This document shows, in pieces, positions 1 to 12,573 of a stretch of 64,000 nt of DNA (position 1 is its first letter; each line of letters begins with the position of its first letter). Under the pieces are notes generated by a model that saw only the letters and a list, made by a program, of their open reading frames with translations, had not been told where the DNA came from and did no database searches. The translations under genes were made by a program, and so were the position numbers. Source of the DNA: Pardosa pseudoannulata (lineage: Eukaryota > Arthropoda > Arachnida > Araneae > Lycosidae). The stretch spans positions 49,500,904 to 49,564,903 of the forward strand of contig CM063502.1 of NCBI GenBank assembly GCA_032207245.1, in the 5' to 3' direction.

Positions 1-523
1 ACAGTGTAAATGGTCACGTACAAGAGTTCTAGTGTCAAAAACTGAAATGATTCTTAACAGATTACTGAAGACTAATAACAGAGGAAAACAGGTGGAGACA
101 GGTTTTCCAAGAAACAAAAACAAAAACAAAAAAAAAATTGTTCATATCTGCTTTAAAATTCATGTTTATGTATAAATAAATATTATAGATGTAAATTAGT
201 ACTAAAACTGCTACTTAAAAATATAATGTATTCAACGTGTTTAATGTAATTTAAATCAATTTCCGGCTTAAAACAATTTCTAAGATTCATACAGAAAGTA
301 GTCATTTGTACAATACTAAATGATTTATTGCGTGTTTTTCTCCTAACTTTTTTTTACTTTCTTTACGTAGCTTTCCTACTATGTTCTCATTTTATTCAGT
401 TTCAAATGATGGCCTAATTACCAGATATTTATTAACTAAATTTAGTCATAAATTGAAATTTTTGTTAAGTGTTTTAATGTGTTTAAATAAGATAGTTTGA
501 AAAGAAGCATGTTTAATTGTTAC
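1..523. other. AT-rich spacer, no gene seen
   Basis: No frame, repeat or RNA gene is supported here. The stretch is A/T rich with short A runs near 110-140. Confidence 0.5.
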
Positions 524-721
524 AGCCGACATAATTTTTTGGCCATTGGCGATCATTTTCCATCGCTCCGGAATTTCTCGTGAATCCTCGTCTATCATTT
601 GGCGGCCCGTAAATATTGCCCTCTGCGGCAACCCATCCACATTGGCGACCGCTCGCCACGAGGGAATGATGTCCCGCGAAAAGTTGTGTCTCGTGCCATG
701 TAAATGGACGACTGACAAAAT
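524..721 (-). CDS. Candidate internal exon in a GC-rich island, product unknown
   Basis: This block is clearly richer in G, C and CpG than its surroundings. On the minus strand one frame is open for exactly 66 codons between an AG acceptor-like site (after GTTCACAG) and a GTAACA donor-like site, so the exon would be phase 0 to 0. The peptide is hydrophilic with mixed charge, including the pieces IIPSWRAVANVDGLPQ, GRQMIDEDSREIPERW and KMIANGQKI. I recognise no domain. A plus-strand frame over the same bases is also open to a stop at 737 behind an acceptor-like TTGTTACAG, so strand is not settled. A conserved non-coding element is an equal alternative. No start codon or partner exon was found nearby. 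Confidence 0.25.
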
Positions 722-2093
722 CTGTGAACACTCTTAAAAACGTGTTTGGCGGTTTGATATGGAAAAACAACTTTTTTTATATATTGATAAAGGCTTTCTA
801 TTATTCGAAAAAGGAGAGTCTCCTAAAATCAGCATTCATGGATTTTAGTAAAAACTTTATCAATACAGGTAAGAAATATTTTTTTAATATCCCGAAGAAA
901 ACATTAGATTTTAAGTTATGCAACCCGAAAAATTTCTAATTTGAGTAGATAAAGTAAATGAGATTAAATATATTTTTCAATAAGGGAATCCAGTTATATG
1001 CTATCATAAATTAATAAATAAAATCATTTTAAACACTTAAAATTCATCTTAAAAAAAGGGGAAATTATTCAGCGGTTATTATAAACAGCTTTGGTATTTT
1101 TATTACTTTAATCTTAAAGTCAAATAATTTCTCAAGGCACATTTAATACTACACAGACTGGCAAATTATGATGTTAAATGTTTGTTTGTTTTATGCATGA
1201 CCCACTGTCAGTTAGTTTAAACCTCACATATTTAAATTTCCTTGCATCAGAAAAATGAACATGTAAACAAAAAATATTGTTATAACTATTATTAAACTAT
1301 TATCAAACTATTATCAAAATTCCCCAGTCTTCAGCTTTTTAAAGTAGGATTTTAAACAATATTCTTATTCTGAATAAAGTTTTTAGATTTAATATAAATT
1401 ACGTTTTTCTAAATATATTATCTTTCAATAAAGTCTAATAATAAGCGTTGTAAAATGTTTTTAATCTTTGATTTAAAATTATTAATCACATAATATGGAT
1501 GTACTTTTCAAAGTACTCAAATTATGTAGTTTGACTTAGTATTTTTTATCTTGACATAATCGGAGTGTATACACCCTCAAAATTTTTCTAAAATGTATTT
1601 TATATCCTTAATTAATGTCAATTATTTCCAAATTTAAGGGTTATAATTTTGTGTATTTAATAATTCATTTTCAAATTTATATTTTAAAGTAATAAAAACG
1701 AAAAAAAATTAATGAGGAACTTCTGTTTTAATAAGGAAAGATGTTTTATATATAAAAACGTAAAAGATAAATTTTCCATTTGATAATAATATGAACATGG
1801 GATTGATGATCATGGTTATTCTTCAATACCTTGTTATAAGCAATAATAAATTAAATTGTTTTAGGAGTAAAAGAGCATTTACCAATGAATAGAGAAAAAC
1901 TAGGTTGTCTTTTAGATATGTGAGTTTTTTAACTGACTTAAAGAAAAAAAATCAGGTGCAACAACATCAGGAATTTCACTTATATTAAATGATAACTAAG
2001 TGTTTGCACTTAAAAACATAATCTAAAATATAACAATACTATAACAATACCTTCTTAAAAATTTTATGCACACAAGGCGTCTTGTAAAATAGC
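722..2093. other. AT-rich spacer with one donor-like site
   Basis: Mostly featureless. At 866-874 the plus strand reads ATACAG|GTAAGA, a good splice donor match, after an open stretch from about 740, but no convincing acceptor or product goes with it. Confidence 0.35.
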
Positions 2094-2182
<89 letters not shown>

Positions 2183-2261
2183 ATTATATATATAAATATA
2201 TTGCCCACTTTTTATATATATGTGTGTAATATATATGTGTGTGTTATATATATATAAACAA
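2094..2261. repeat. (TA)n tract with TG-rich edge
   Basis: An almost unbroken alternating TA run covers 2094-2182. Imperfect TA and TGTG stretches follow to about 2261. The frame lying across it is only an effect of the repeat. Confidence 0.95.
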
Positions 2262-4647
2262 ATCTATATTAAAGTAATCTATATCAAACTATCTATATTT
2301 GTTTTTATTCTGGTTTAATCTTTCATTATATTCAGTCTTTCTAGAACTGATCACGACTATCAATGATAATATTAAGTGCTAAGCGAACATTACTAAATTA
2401 AAAAGCAAAATTTTGACTTGTTTAATTAAAGCACTTTAAGGGGACACGTTGCCTTTTAAGCCAATAAGTCTTCATTATGAAAGTCATCAGAAATAAAAAG
2501 CTCTAGAATAAATTCTTTATCAAAAAAGTAAAAAACATTTAGTTTTGTCACTTCAGGAATATATTTTTCATAAAATATAATTAAATAAAAAAAGTAGAAA
2601 TTTACTTACCCACATTTAAGTTTTGAAATACACATATTAGCACAACTTTTTTTAATATCAAATAGAAGGTAAATATTTTTTACTTTCCATTTCACAATTA
2701 TATTAATAGAAAATATATATTTTATACCGTAAATACAAAATTCGTTAACTATTCAATTTCTCATGTGTTTGTAGCTAAATAAACTCTTAATATCTTAGAT
2801 ATCTTGTTTACAGAAAAAAAATAATGCTTATCTTTAGTTTGATACAAATGTTCATTTGTAATTACGTATATCACATAATATAATTTGGTAATTAAGTATC
2901 ATATTTTTCATCTTCTGCACATTCTTTCTAAATGACAAAACTACGTATTTTGTTAAAATTGTTAGCCCTGTTGAAGAATTTGTAAGAATTTTTTTTAAAT
3001 GATTATATCTTAACTTATGATAAATGTAAAACAGCTTTCATGTTTCAAATGCTTACTTACCGGCAAGTTAACTTTCTAAATATGCAAAGTACTAAATATT
3101 TTTATAAAATACAAGGCAAATATTTTCATTATCTGATCCTTATTTCTAATATTAAAAGCAATGTATTTTATACAATTTTAATATTAAAATTCTTAACATT
3201 TTGACCTTATGAGTTTTGATTTTTTTCAAATCTTTATATTTTACATACGTTTAAGTTTGTTTACAGAATTACAATATTTTTAGAATTAATTTTATATAAA
3301 TATTGAGTTACTAATATGTATATTTGAAAATTTATTATTTGTAGGCAGATTTTACTTTTTTATTTGATGTAACTATTTGAAAATTTAAAATTATATAGTC
3401 AAGAAAATGACAAAACTAAATATAATTTAACGTTAGTTTTAATAGATAACTTCTAAAAATGCATTTTTAAAATATAATGATGGATTAAAAAGAAGATTAC
3501 TATAAAGTGTTTATGTTTGGCTTAAAATATATAAACTCCCTTAAATAATGCTTCTTAAAAATTAAAATTTTAAATGTACGTTAATTACTAGAAATTTACG
3601 TTACATTAAATCTAACATCTCATAATAGTAATAATCATTAATATACCCCACAGTATCTTTAAAAAATAATTGAAAAATTGCATATATTACACCAAGTACA
3701 CCTGTTTTTATCTACATTGTATAGAAGAATAAGACAGTAAAAGTAAAAATAAATTTACCCATTATATTAAATAATGATTACTCAGTTGAAACATTAACAA
3801 AAAATTATTTTTTTTATGAAAAAAAACCGCCTTTTCATACCGTTTAAATGGATTTCCTTTGTTATGCACTGTTTAGATAATTCAAATTTATTTTTAGAAC
3901 ATTTCCAAATTTTTTTAATGGTTGATTTGTCTAGTTTCAAACTATTATTTATTTATAATTATACGATATTTAATTATCTTAATGTGGTGATTCTGCATTT
4001 ATTCATTATTTAAAGATTTCCCCTATTTAATCAGAATGGAATTATATTTAGATTTCAAAGCATCAAAGAGAAAAATAATGAAAGAAATTTTTCCCGATCT
4101 TTTCAACAACTATTTCACTCAAGAATCGTAAGCATTCCCATTACAAAAATTTAAAAAGAATTCCTATTTAAAAATATATTTGTTTGAAAAAAAATGAACT
4201 GTTGAACACAGCCAATTTTTTTTCTTATGATTTACGGTTTTCGCTAATGAAAGGTTTAGATATCATTATTTATACAGTATTGTTTAAGTAATTGGCACTA
4301 GTTTCATTACAATGCTTGGTATTATTGTATCATGGTACAACTTACATTGTAAAACCTTAGGAAATATACATGTTACTACATTCAAATGCAGGAGAAACAT
4401 GAAAGGTCATATTAAGACTATTTCCTGTAGTTATAAATTTGCCTTAATTTGAAAAAAGTCGGAGCAAATGGTAATGATATCGTGGCTCATTGCCAAACAA
4501 ATAACACTATAAAAGTACCAGTCGAAAAGAGTCGGAGTAAACCAATTTGATTTACACATTTAGTCAGTGAAAAATATTTCTCCAAATTACAAGTAGAATA
4601 TATTTAATAAAATGCTCGAAGTGTCAATATCGTCATTTAAATATAAT
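2262..4647. other. AT-rich spacer, nothing recognised
   Basis: Short open frames here (for example 3816-4013) are rich in F, I, L, N and K, as expected of random A/T sequence. No repeat family or RNA gene was recognised. Confidence 0.5.
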
Positions 4648-4806
4648 TGCCATACTATAGCAATAAATACAAATCCAACTTAGATAAGCCACAAATATAT
4701 TTTTCTGCCTTATTCATTTCAACTTATATATATATCTACCACCTCCTTCTCTCTATATATAACATTTTAATCCAATTAACTAATTATAACTATATTTAAA
4801 TATTTT
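4648..4806 (+). repeat. Dispersed repeat, copy 1 of a 160-bp direct pair
   Basis: This segment matches 7297-7462 in the same orientation. Shared landmarks in order are AGCAATAAATACAAATCCAA, GATAAGCC, a TATATATCTACCAC block, a CTCTCTATATATA run and TTTTAATCCAATTAACTAAT. The match fades after about 4806. No coding capacity is visible. It is probably a short non-autonomous transposon piece or an old duplication of unknown class. Confidence 0.75.
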
Positions 4807-5156
4807 TGTCGATTCTATACAACTCGTCTAATCCTTTGGAGAAATTTTTGTTCTTGTCCGACTTCAATCACCTTGCTGGTTCTCACCATATCCTAAAAGT
4901 ATATTTTTGTCCTTTCCTAATATAACCATCTTATATAATAATCTGACGTGTGTCATCATGTCAGCAGCGTCCCCCATGTAATCTTCCTTAACCTTTCTCA
5001 TTGTCTAATCAACACTGCCCCGACTTGTTTAAAATTCAATTTTGTGATATTCTCTTTTTGATCAGTCCAACTTCATTTCCAAAAAGTGGTAGAATACCAA
5101 AAATTACTGAAGAAACAAGGTATAGGGTTAATTTTCTTTTTTTCCTCCGTATTTTT

Positions 5157-5226
5157 TGGAGCAATAGGTACCAGTCTCATTAGCCGTCGTGTGCAAAACA
5201 GTAGATCGTAGCCCTCCAAAACCAAG
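5157..5226 (+). mobile_element. SINE 3' fragment (tail part only)
   Basis: It contains the tRNA-unrelated part of the local SINE family: GTCTCATTAGCCGTCGTGTG, then GCAAAACAGTAGATCGTAG and a short CCAAAACC tail. The tRNA-like head is absent, so it is 5' truncated. An (AT)n tract starts about 40 bases downstream. Confidence 0.75.
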
Positions 5227-5265
5227 TTGTATATTTTGGCATCGTATATAAAGAACTTTCAGTGG

Positions 5266-5268
<3 letters not shown>

Positions 5269-5333
<65 letters not shown>
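5269..5333. repeat. (AT)n tract
   Basis: A clean alternating AT run of about 65 bases, second in length only to the tract at 2.1 kb. Confidence 0.95.
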
Positions 5334-5336
<3 letters not shown>

Positions 5337-7296
5337 AGTATTGTAAACTTGTGTTATAGTTTGATAAATATTAACGAATTACTTTTTTTATTATAGAATG
5401 TTTACAAAAGCGATAGTATTATTTTAAAAAAGAGTATGAAATCAACGAACTGTACTTTTATTGTATGATAATGACAAATATTCTTTAAGAATTCTTACAT
5501 TTTTCGGTTAGAATATTAACATCTAAATTAAAAATAATATATACATACTTTAAACACTGTTGATCTTAATTTTAAATTATTTTTATAGTATAAATTTAGG
5601 AAAATATAATAGGATAGGTGATAGAGAAAATATAATAGGATATGTGATGTTAGATGATAGATTTGTTTTACTTCAATCTTATGTTATTTGCTGTATAACC
5701 TTAGGCTGTTTAATTTGTTTTAAATACTCATCTTGATTATGTAAATAACTAACTCTAATGCAATGTTTGAAAAAAAAGTGCCCTCAAAATCGAGTATATA
5801 ATGTTCCTAATAGATATACCTAGATTTAATATTTATAGAAGGATTTATTAAAATAAATTGATTTAAATGAATGCCACCCAAAGTCTTTAAAGTTTGAGCT
5901 AATATTTTCATTGCAAATTCAACAATGGATGAATGCATGCAAATGAAAATTTTTAATATTCTTATCTTTAGAGATATGCATGTGTTCAGCATTAATGTTA
6001 TCTTTACTCTCTAATATTTAACTTTCTTTTATTTGAAAAATTCAGTACGATAATCTGCTTCCGATAAAAAAAGAAAATTAACCATGAAACCATTATTGGC
6101 TCTAGGTCTTTGCAAATAAGATTTAGATGGATTAAATTTTAAAGGCGAAAGAAAAATCTTTAAAAATGACTCAAAACTCTGACAAAAAAAAAGGGAATAT
6201 TTTGATACTCTTATGGAAGATCCAAAAATATTTCTTCTATAATCAAGGTTTTATTTTTCATTAACATGACATGATTTCCCCTTGGCCGTTTATTTTTGAA
6301 GCGTAAAAATTCGAAATTTTACAGAGACTATAATGTGTTTACATACATAATTTATCAACATCATGTATTGAAGAATTTATAAGACTTTAATACAGAGATA
6401 AGTTTATAAAAATACATACGTTTACATAAAACAATGTTTTAAATAATTCTTCCTTCATAAACATCTTTTTAAATTTTGTATGTTTTATTCTTAGGCAGTA
6501 TTTAAGTTTAAATAGGACTTTTCAAGGATTGTTTTTCCAAATAAAAATTTCCAAGAGTTTTAAATATATTTATATTGAAATTTGACATCTTTTAGATATG
6601 TAGAAACGCAATGACAATAAAATTCGTTTATATAACTTAAAAATGCATTTAAGGTATAATATTATTTAAAACGCAATAAAAACGGTTAAACTTTTAGCTC
6701 CTTAACTATTAAATTTCATTCTGGATTTTTGGAAACTAAATGAGTCATTTTGAGTTGCGATTAGTTAGTTAAGAGTGAGTTGTCGAAAGGTGATAGCTTG
6801 TACACTTATTAAAACATACATTTATTCCTAATATTTTAACATAATTTCATTATGTAAAGGAGTGGAAAACTTTTTACAGCAGTTAAAAGTGTAAACACGA
6901 GAATGACGTGACTTTTAGCCTCAGAATTACTTACATACCTAAATCTGTCACGCTATATATTTGCTTAAAATTCTAGTCAAACTTTTATCGCAGTAAAAAC
7001 TACGGATTTTTAAGGGAAAAAATGTCTTCCTCAAATATGTAGGACAATTTAGCTCAAATAGTTTCATAAGGAAACAAAACGGACGGAAGTAGGACAAAAG
7101 AATGTTGAGTTGCATTTTTCATTTCGTTTGAGGAATGTCGTGCAGAAATCAACTGAAGTGAGCTGAGTATACGATAACTGAATTCATAATTAAGGAAGAA
7201 AGTGGCCTTATATTTTAGGTTTTACATGCACGTAGGCGTTATTCAATAACATATACATATATATGTATAAAAATATGTAATATGTTAAAGTAATAT
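5334..7296. other. AT-rich spacer with a small tandem duplication
   Basis: At 5601-5650 a unit of about 26 bases (AAAATATAATAGGATA plus GTGAT) is repeated twice. Otherwise no gene or repeat family is supported. Confidence 0.5.
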
Positions 7297-7462
7297 ACCA
7301 TAATATAGCAATAAATACAAATCCAACATAGATAAGCCCCAAATATTTTTTCTGTGTTATTCATTTAAACTTTATTATATATCTACCACATCTCTCTCTC
7401 TCTATATATATATATAACATTTTAATCCAATTAACTAATTATAACTATATTAAACATTTTTT
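7297..7462 (+). repeat. Dispersed repeat, copy 2 of a 160-bp direct pair
   Basis: Homologous to 4648-4806, about 2.65 kb away. It differs by point changes and a longer (TC)n(TA)n middle, so the two copies are not recent. No coding potential. Confidence 0.75.
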
Positions 7463-10400
7463 AGCAATGAATAGAAGTTTTTTTAAGACGTTTTAATTGT
7501 AATTTTAACATTGTAATAATTAATTTTAATTTCAGCACATATTTGTCACTACTGACTAATTGTATTAATTTCCTTCGATCCTATAACTAATTCAGGTTCT
7601 CTCTATTTTTGTTGGTATTTAAAATTTAAAATAGGAACTAAATAAAAAATCGTGATATATTTGACATTTTTGTATTTAAGTATTTGTATTAAAAAGGTAT
7701 TAATTAAATATTTGTATTAAAAGATTTAATTCACAATATTTGTAAAAGAATATTATAACTATTGAATATATAGCTTTTCTCCGATTCAAAAAAATAATAA
7801 TTCTTATGCATTAATTACAAGTAATTTAGCATTTTTCGGAAGATAAAATTATCTTTCATTTACTAAAGTTACCCTTTTTTCGTTTTTAATCAAACCAGGT
7901 TTTTCAGTGAATAAAGCGTTTAAAATAACAGAGTTCCATATTTTTCATTAGACATAATGAAAAAAAACACAGTTAAGTTTATTTTAAAATAGCTTTGTAA
8001 CTGTTTGTTTAATGACTGTTCAAATCTATATGCTTTTGTAGAATGGTGCTCTAAATTTTCAAGAATGATGAAATACTTGAGGTTTGTCATATATAGATCA
8101 TGATCCTGGGAGACAACCATTATAGATTTTTATAGCATTCATTCGATTATTTCTTGGCTGTTTGAATTCAACGTCATTCGGTGGATTTTGTCCTATTTTT
8201 TCCAATGGGATAAATCAAGGGAATTATCCTTGTGGTTACAGACGATCGATAACTACCTTTCTGTATCAAGGGCATTTAGCAGAGTTCAGGAGTCTATGAA
8301 AGTAGTATAGAGTCACAGAACATGTGTGGGACACGTTGTGCATGAGGGGGATATTTTTAAATATGTATTTTCTCTATGCCACGAATATTGTCGCCGTTGT
8401 CAAACATTTGCAATGTCTTGTGCCTAAGGTATGAAATGTTTTGAATAATGATATACTCAGTTCATACAGAAACATACTCATGTAAATAAAATAATTTTCA
8501 GCATAATAGTGCCTTAACTTTGGAATAGTTTTAAATTTCAGTTCGGTAAAATCACTTTAATTTCAATAAATTGCTTTGCATTTAGGGGGTGCATCTGAAA
8601 TTTTCAATGAAAATTTAAAAATTTTTTCTCTTGCAGAGATCTGCTTGTTTATATCTGCACATAAATATATGTAAATAAATGTACCTTATAACAACGTGCC
8701 ATATTTCTATAAATTTACATTTATTTGAGCGTATATACAATACGGTGTGTATAAATATATGTGTTTGTGTGTTTGTGCACGCTTCTGTGTATGTGACATA
8801 TATAACATATATAATATTAATTAAATATGACATATATAATATTCATTAAATGTATGAAAGTATCTGTTTTTATACAGATGTATATATGTCTGTATGATTC
8901 ATATATTTTTATATTGATAGTTTGTACGTATAAATACGTGTTTGTATATTTGTGCATTCCCACTGTAATACATTAAAGATATTTAAATGGTATTTTTTAT
9001 TTGCTTATATTTGTACATACATATGTAAGTAAATAAAAAATCAGTTTAAATATATTTTGCAGAGTATGCACGTGTATATATATAATGACTTATACGTTGT
9101 CATTAAATTTATATGCATATAAACGTTATATACTATATAATTATATGACAATATATTGATACTTATAAAAAAGTTTAATTAGAAACACATGTATGCACAT
9201 TTTAAAGGAAATACTAATTAGTCAGATCCTAACAAAATGTTTTAATGTTTTCCTGATTTTAGAAGTTATTTAAAATAAGGCAAACGCATTCCTCTGGAAT
9301 TAATTTTATGCATGTGTTGATCATAATTTTAATTTGGATAACTTTTGGTCAATTTTCTCAATTTTTTTTTCATTATGAAATGTATAGAAAACTTTTGGGT
9401 TTTAGTAACGTGCTGTAAAGTTTAAACTATAAATTATTAACTTACAACTATACAATTTTGTACATAAATAATAAAGGATATAAACTAAAATATAATTAAA
9501 TTAATAACATTGAATGAAATTTAAGATCTACTAATTAAAAATTTCTTAGCATTTTAAAATTTTCAAGATGCCTTTAGCATAATATATAAATATATTTTTA
9601 TAATACCTTATTTTATTGCTTATTTGAAAATTTAAGATACAGGATATGTTTTTCGTTTTTGTACATCAAAGCTTCACTAGATGTTTGGACTTTGCTAAAT
9701 TTTAATTCATCTCTACAATCTAAACGAAGCTAAAATTTAGAATATTTTGCTTCATTTCAGCTTTAATGTATATCAGTGTTTGGTAAAGTAAAATGCATCA
9801 GTGAAAAATTAAATCACAAGAAGCATTTTAAAAATTAACAAATAAATTTAAAATACTGTATAGAAATACTACACAGAATTAACTTAAAACAAAAAATTAA
9901 AATGTTTTGTTTCTTTTTCAATTTATATGTGAACTTACAATACAATTGCAGATTATTTGAAAATTATCATTGTGTTCAGTTTTAGAAATCAAACAAATAC
10001 TATTTGTTTCCTTCAAAAATTAAAAACTCCAAATGTTTAAAGATATTAATTTTTGTTATAATATATTCAAATGCGTATAATCTAGTAGTGAAGTCATTTT
10101 ATACCAAAAGATGTGTTTTTACAAGGATTTTTTTAAATGTAGCTTAGATTAAATACCTAGTTTTATCGCGTGATGAATGGAACTTAAGACTCCGCAGGTT
10201 ACTTTCTAGAATATATTAAAGAGGGAATAACTAAGATTGAATATATATAAGTTAGCAAAATGTTTTTCAACGGTATGCATTATTCAAAACTTTACCGGTT
10301 TCTAAATATATATGAGCATTAATCAAGTGTTTTGTCTCAGCATGATGGATATCATGTTCCATAAAGTTTATAAACTAGTAGTATGTATATATGGGGTTTA

Positions 10401-10639
10401 AAATCTCAATTTATATGGCAAGAGAATTTCAACAGCTTTATCATATTTTTGATTCAATTTCATGACACATTATGACGAGTCAATATTTATTTTTGCTGAA
10501 ATTTTTGCTTTTGTTCACATTTACAACATTTAAATTTATAATATGAGTGTTTTGGGGAAATATACAAGATAGTTCTCACTAATGCGGGTATTTTTTTCAA
10601 ATTTATTGACATTTATAAAAGTAAAAATGCTTAGTCTTT
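7463..10639. other. AT-rich spacer with TA/TG-rich low complexity
   Basis: Bases 8640-9130 are full of TATA and TGTG low-complexity sequence. Bases 8160-8410 are somewhat less AT-rich (including TTGTGGTTACAGACGATCG) but hold no convincing frame. Confidence 0.45.
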
Positions 10640-10770
10640 ATATATAAAATTCTTCTGTGCGTGTGTTTGTAATAGAATTCCTCCTAAACGGCTCTACTGA
10701 TTTTAGAGAAATTTTGTGTATGGGATTAAGGTGATTCGAGAATGGTTTAGATTCATAATTTAATCCGATT
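10640..10770 (+). mobile_element. Helitron-like terminal segment (tentative)
   Basis: TATATATAAAATTCTTCTG, then GTGTGTTTGTAATAGAATTC, CTCCTAAACGGCTCTACTGA and AAATTTTGTGTATGGGAT. This word order resembles the 5' ends of non-autonomous Helitrons that I know from other arthropods. I see no CTRR end with a hairpin, so the class is tentative. Confidence 0.3.
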
Positions 10771-10852
10771 AAATGGTTTTATTAATAATCCAGAATTGCG
10801 AGCTTATTGAGATCATTACAATGCCTCTTGAAACCCTTCCCTGCCAATGTAT

Positions 10853-10925
10853 ATGTGGCGCAGTGGTTAGCTCAATGGGCTTCAGTAAGAGAAGTCCCAG
10901 GATTGAATCCCCGTGCAGAAGAGGT
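10853..10925 (+). mobile_element. tRNA-like SINE head of a second type
   Basis: A good pol III A-box, TAGCTCAATGG, lies about 45 bases before a decayed B-box, GGATTGAATCC. The sequence around the boxes differs from the main SINE family of this window, and the downstream part (GTGCAGAAGAGGTGGG) lacks the CCAAA tail. The damaged B-box and lack of a clean cloverleaf argue against a working tRNA gene. Confidence 0.5.
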
Positions 10926-11154
10926 GGGAATTTTAATTTAATTTAATCTAATTACGGTTGGGATGACTATATGTGGGGTGGCGTCAAGTATTTTTAAAAT
11001 AATTTTTTCCTTACTTTTACATCGAAAGGGTCCAATTTATAATTTATTATTTATTTAAAAACATTTTACAATTTTTTGGATTTATGGTGTTAAAATAGGA
11101 CAAAGTCTGTCAGGTCGTCTATTTTTCTATAAAGGGCTATTTAATACAGCACAT

Positions 11155-11344
11155 TTATCCAATTAGTATTTTTTCATTAGTAAAATCATCATTGAAAGTT
11201 TTCAGCAGGGATTCTTTCAAGTGCCGTTTTATTATCTCTTTGATTCCATCCACATTCTGAACTTTTATATCGTTGAAATTTCGGTACAATTGAACGTCTA
11301 AGTAACGTAAATCTGTTATATACATCCCATTGGTAGTCACAGTC
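11155..11344 (-). CDS. Candidate terminal exon, product unknown
   Basis: On the minus strand a pyrimidine-rich acceptor (TTTTCTCTATTTTGAG) is followed by an open frame of 62 codons ending in TAA at 11157-11155. Pieces of the peptide are MYITDLRYLDVQLYRNF, KVQNVDGIKEIIKRHL and ESLLKTFNDDFTNEKI. The spread of D, E, K and R with a helix-like pattern in the middle looks more like coding sequence than the F/I/N/K-rich random frames around it. No domain is recognised and no upstream exon was found. It could instead be a relic of a transposon gene. Confidence 0.28.
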
Positions 11345-12392
11345 CTCAAAATAGAGAAAACTAAACAGAGTTGAGTAAAGAGGAGAGTTTATGTGGTACA
11401 GTTAGCAACTTATAAACACCCTGAGATTCTAGCTTTGATTACTTTATCCACAGACATGTCAGAATCTCTAAAAATCGGTAATCACTATCTGATTGACTGT
11501 CTCTTTTACCCTGAGATACAAATTCTCTTTACTTAATACCACAAAGTTGATAATCTTTCTGAAATATTTTTGTGAGTTTCTGCTGCAGGTTTCATTAACA
11601 GAAGGCAAATTTATGAATATGCTTGTTTTCCTTTACAATCTGACCTCACTGTTTCAAAGTTAGACAAAACTAGTTTATAAAAAAATACGTCACACTTGTT
11701 GTTTACACTATGGATATTCAGTACAAGTAAAATAGAAGACAATTCTCCAAATCGCTTGTATTCGGAGCTTCAGTATCATTCAGTTACATTTGGATGCCTC
11801 CTTGTTTGTTACAAATAAAAAACTTTGCTGAAATATTCAAATCATACTGTACAAATTCCGCAGTATTTTAAAGCTCTACTTTTGCTCTCTTTCAATCTCT
11901 CTTTCACTTTCTCTGTTCGTGTGTTTGTGTATATACACGCACACACATATACATAATTACATACTTACATGTATGTATTATATACATACTTAAATACATT
12001 TTACATGCAAGCATGAAAAAGTGTTATAGTATGCGCGAACCACTGGGACACCTACTGTTTTTTAAGAATTGTAAAATGTAATGAATATTTCAGACTTTCA
12101 ATTTAAATGTTATTATAAAACTAGAAACTGGAATAAAATTTGAATAATTTTAAAAATACGGAAAATTTTTAGCAAACTTTAGTTGTCATTTGTATTTACG
12201 CCAAATTTATTACAAATTCTGATAAATATATTTCATGTTTATACAATATTTAACTGTCATATTTTTATGTCATGTGAAAGAAAAGACTTGCGACGTCTCT
12301 AGATGTTTTTGAACTATTTCAAATTTTGTGTTAACACAATTTTACTTTTGAAACAACTACTTGATTTTTCAAAATAAATAAATAAATAAATC
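11345..12392. other. AT-rich spacer
   Basis: Contains a short CA/TG-rich patch at about 11920-11960 and an (AAAT)n run at 12371-12391 that leads straight into a SINE. No gene is supported. Confidence 0.45.
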
Positions 12393-12573
12393 ATGATCGA
12401 TGGCTAAAAGGCAGAGTGCTGTTCTTCTGTACAGGAGTTCATAGGTTCGAATTTCACTGCTAGCGTGGATGTTCGTACACTTCCGGAATCTAGCTTATAC
12501 AGTAGTTGTTGATATCAGTAGCCCTAGTGTAGAAAAAATGTAGATCGTAGTGCTCTAAACCAACCAACCAACA
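12393..12573 (+). mobile_element. tRNA-derived SINE, diverged full-length copy
   Basis: The head keeps a weak A-box (TGGCTAAAAGG) and a B-box (GGTTCGAATTT). The family body follows (GTGGATGTTCGTA, then CAGTAGCCCTAG), and it ends in ATCGTAGTGCTCTAAACC with a (CCAA)n tail. Length of about 180 bases matches the two copies with target duplications. Many substitutions mark it as old. It landed next to an (AAAT)n run. Confidence 0.85.

Noticed and set aside
2023..2208. Tyrosine/isoleucine-rich frame
   Set aside because: It is a translation of the (TA)n tract.
11590..11664. Plus-strand exon after TTTCTGCTGCAG
   Set aside because: Only 24 codons with no support; it shows how easily exon-like stretches appear by chance here.
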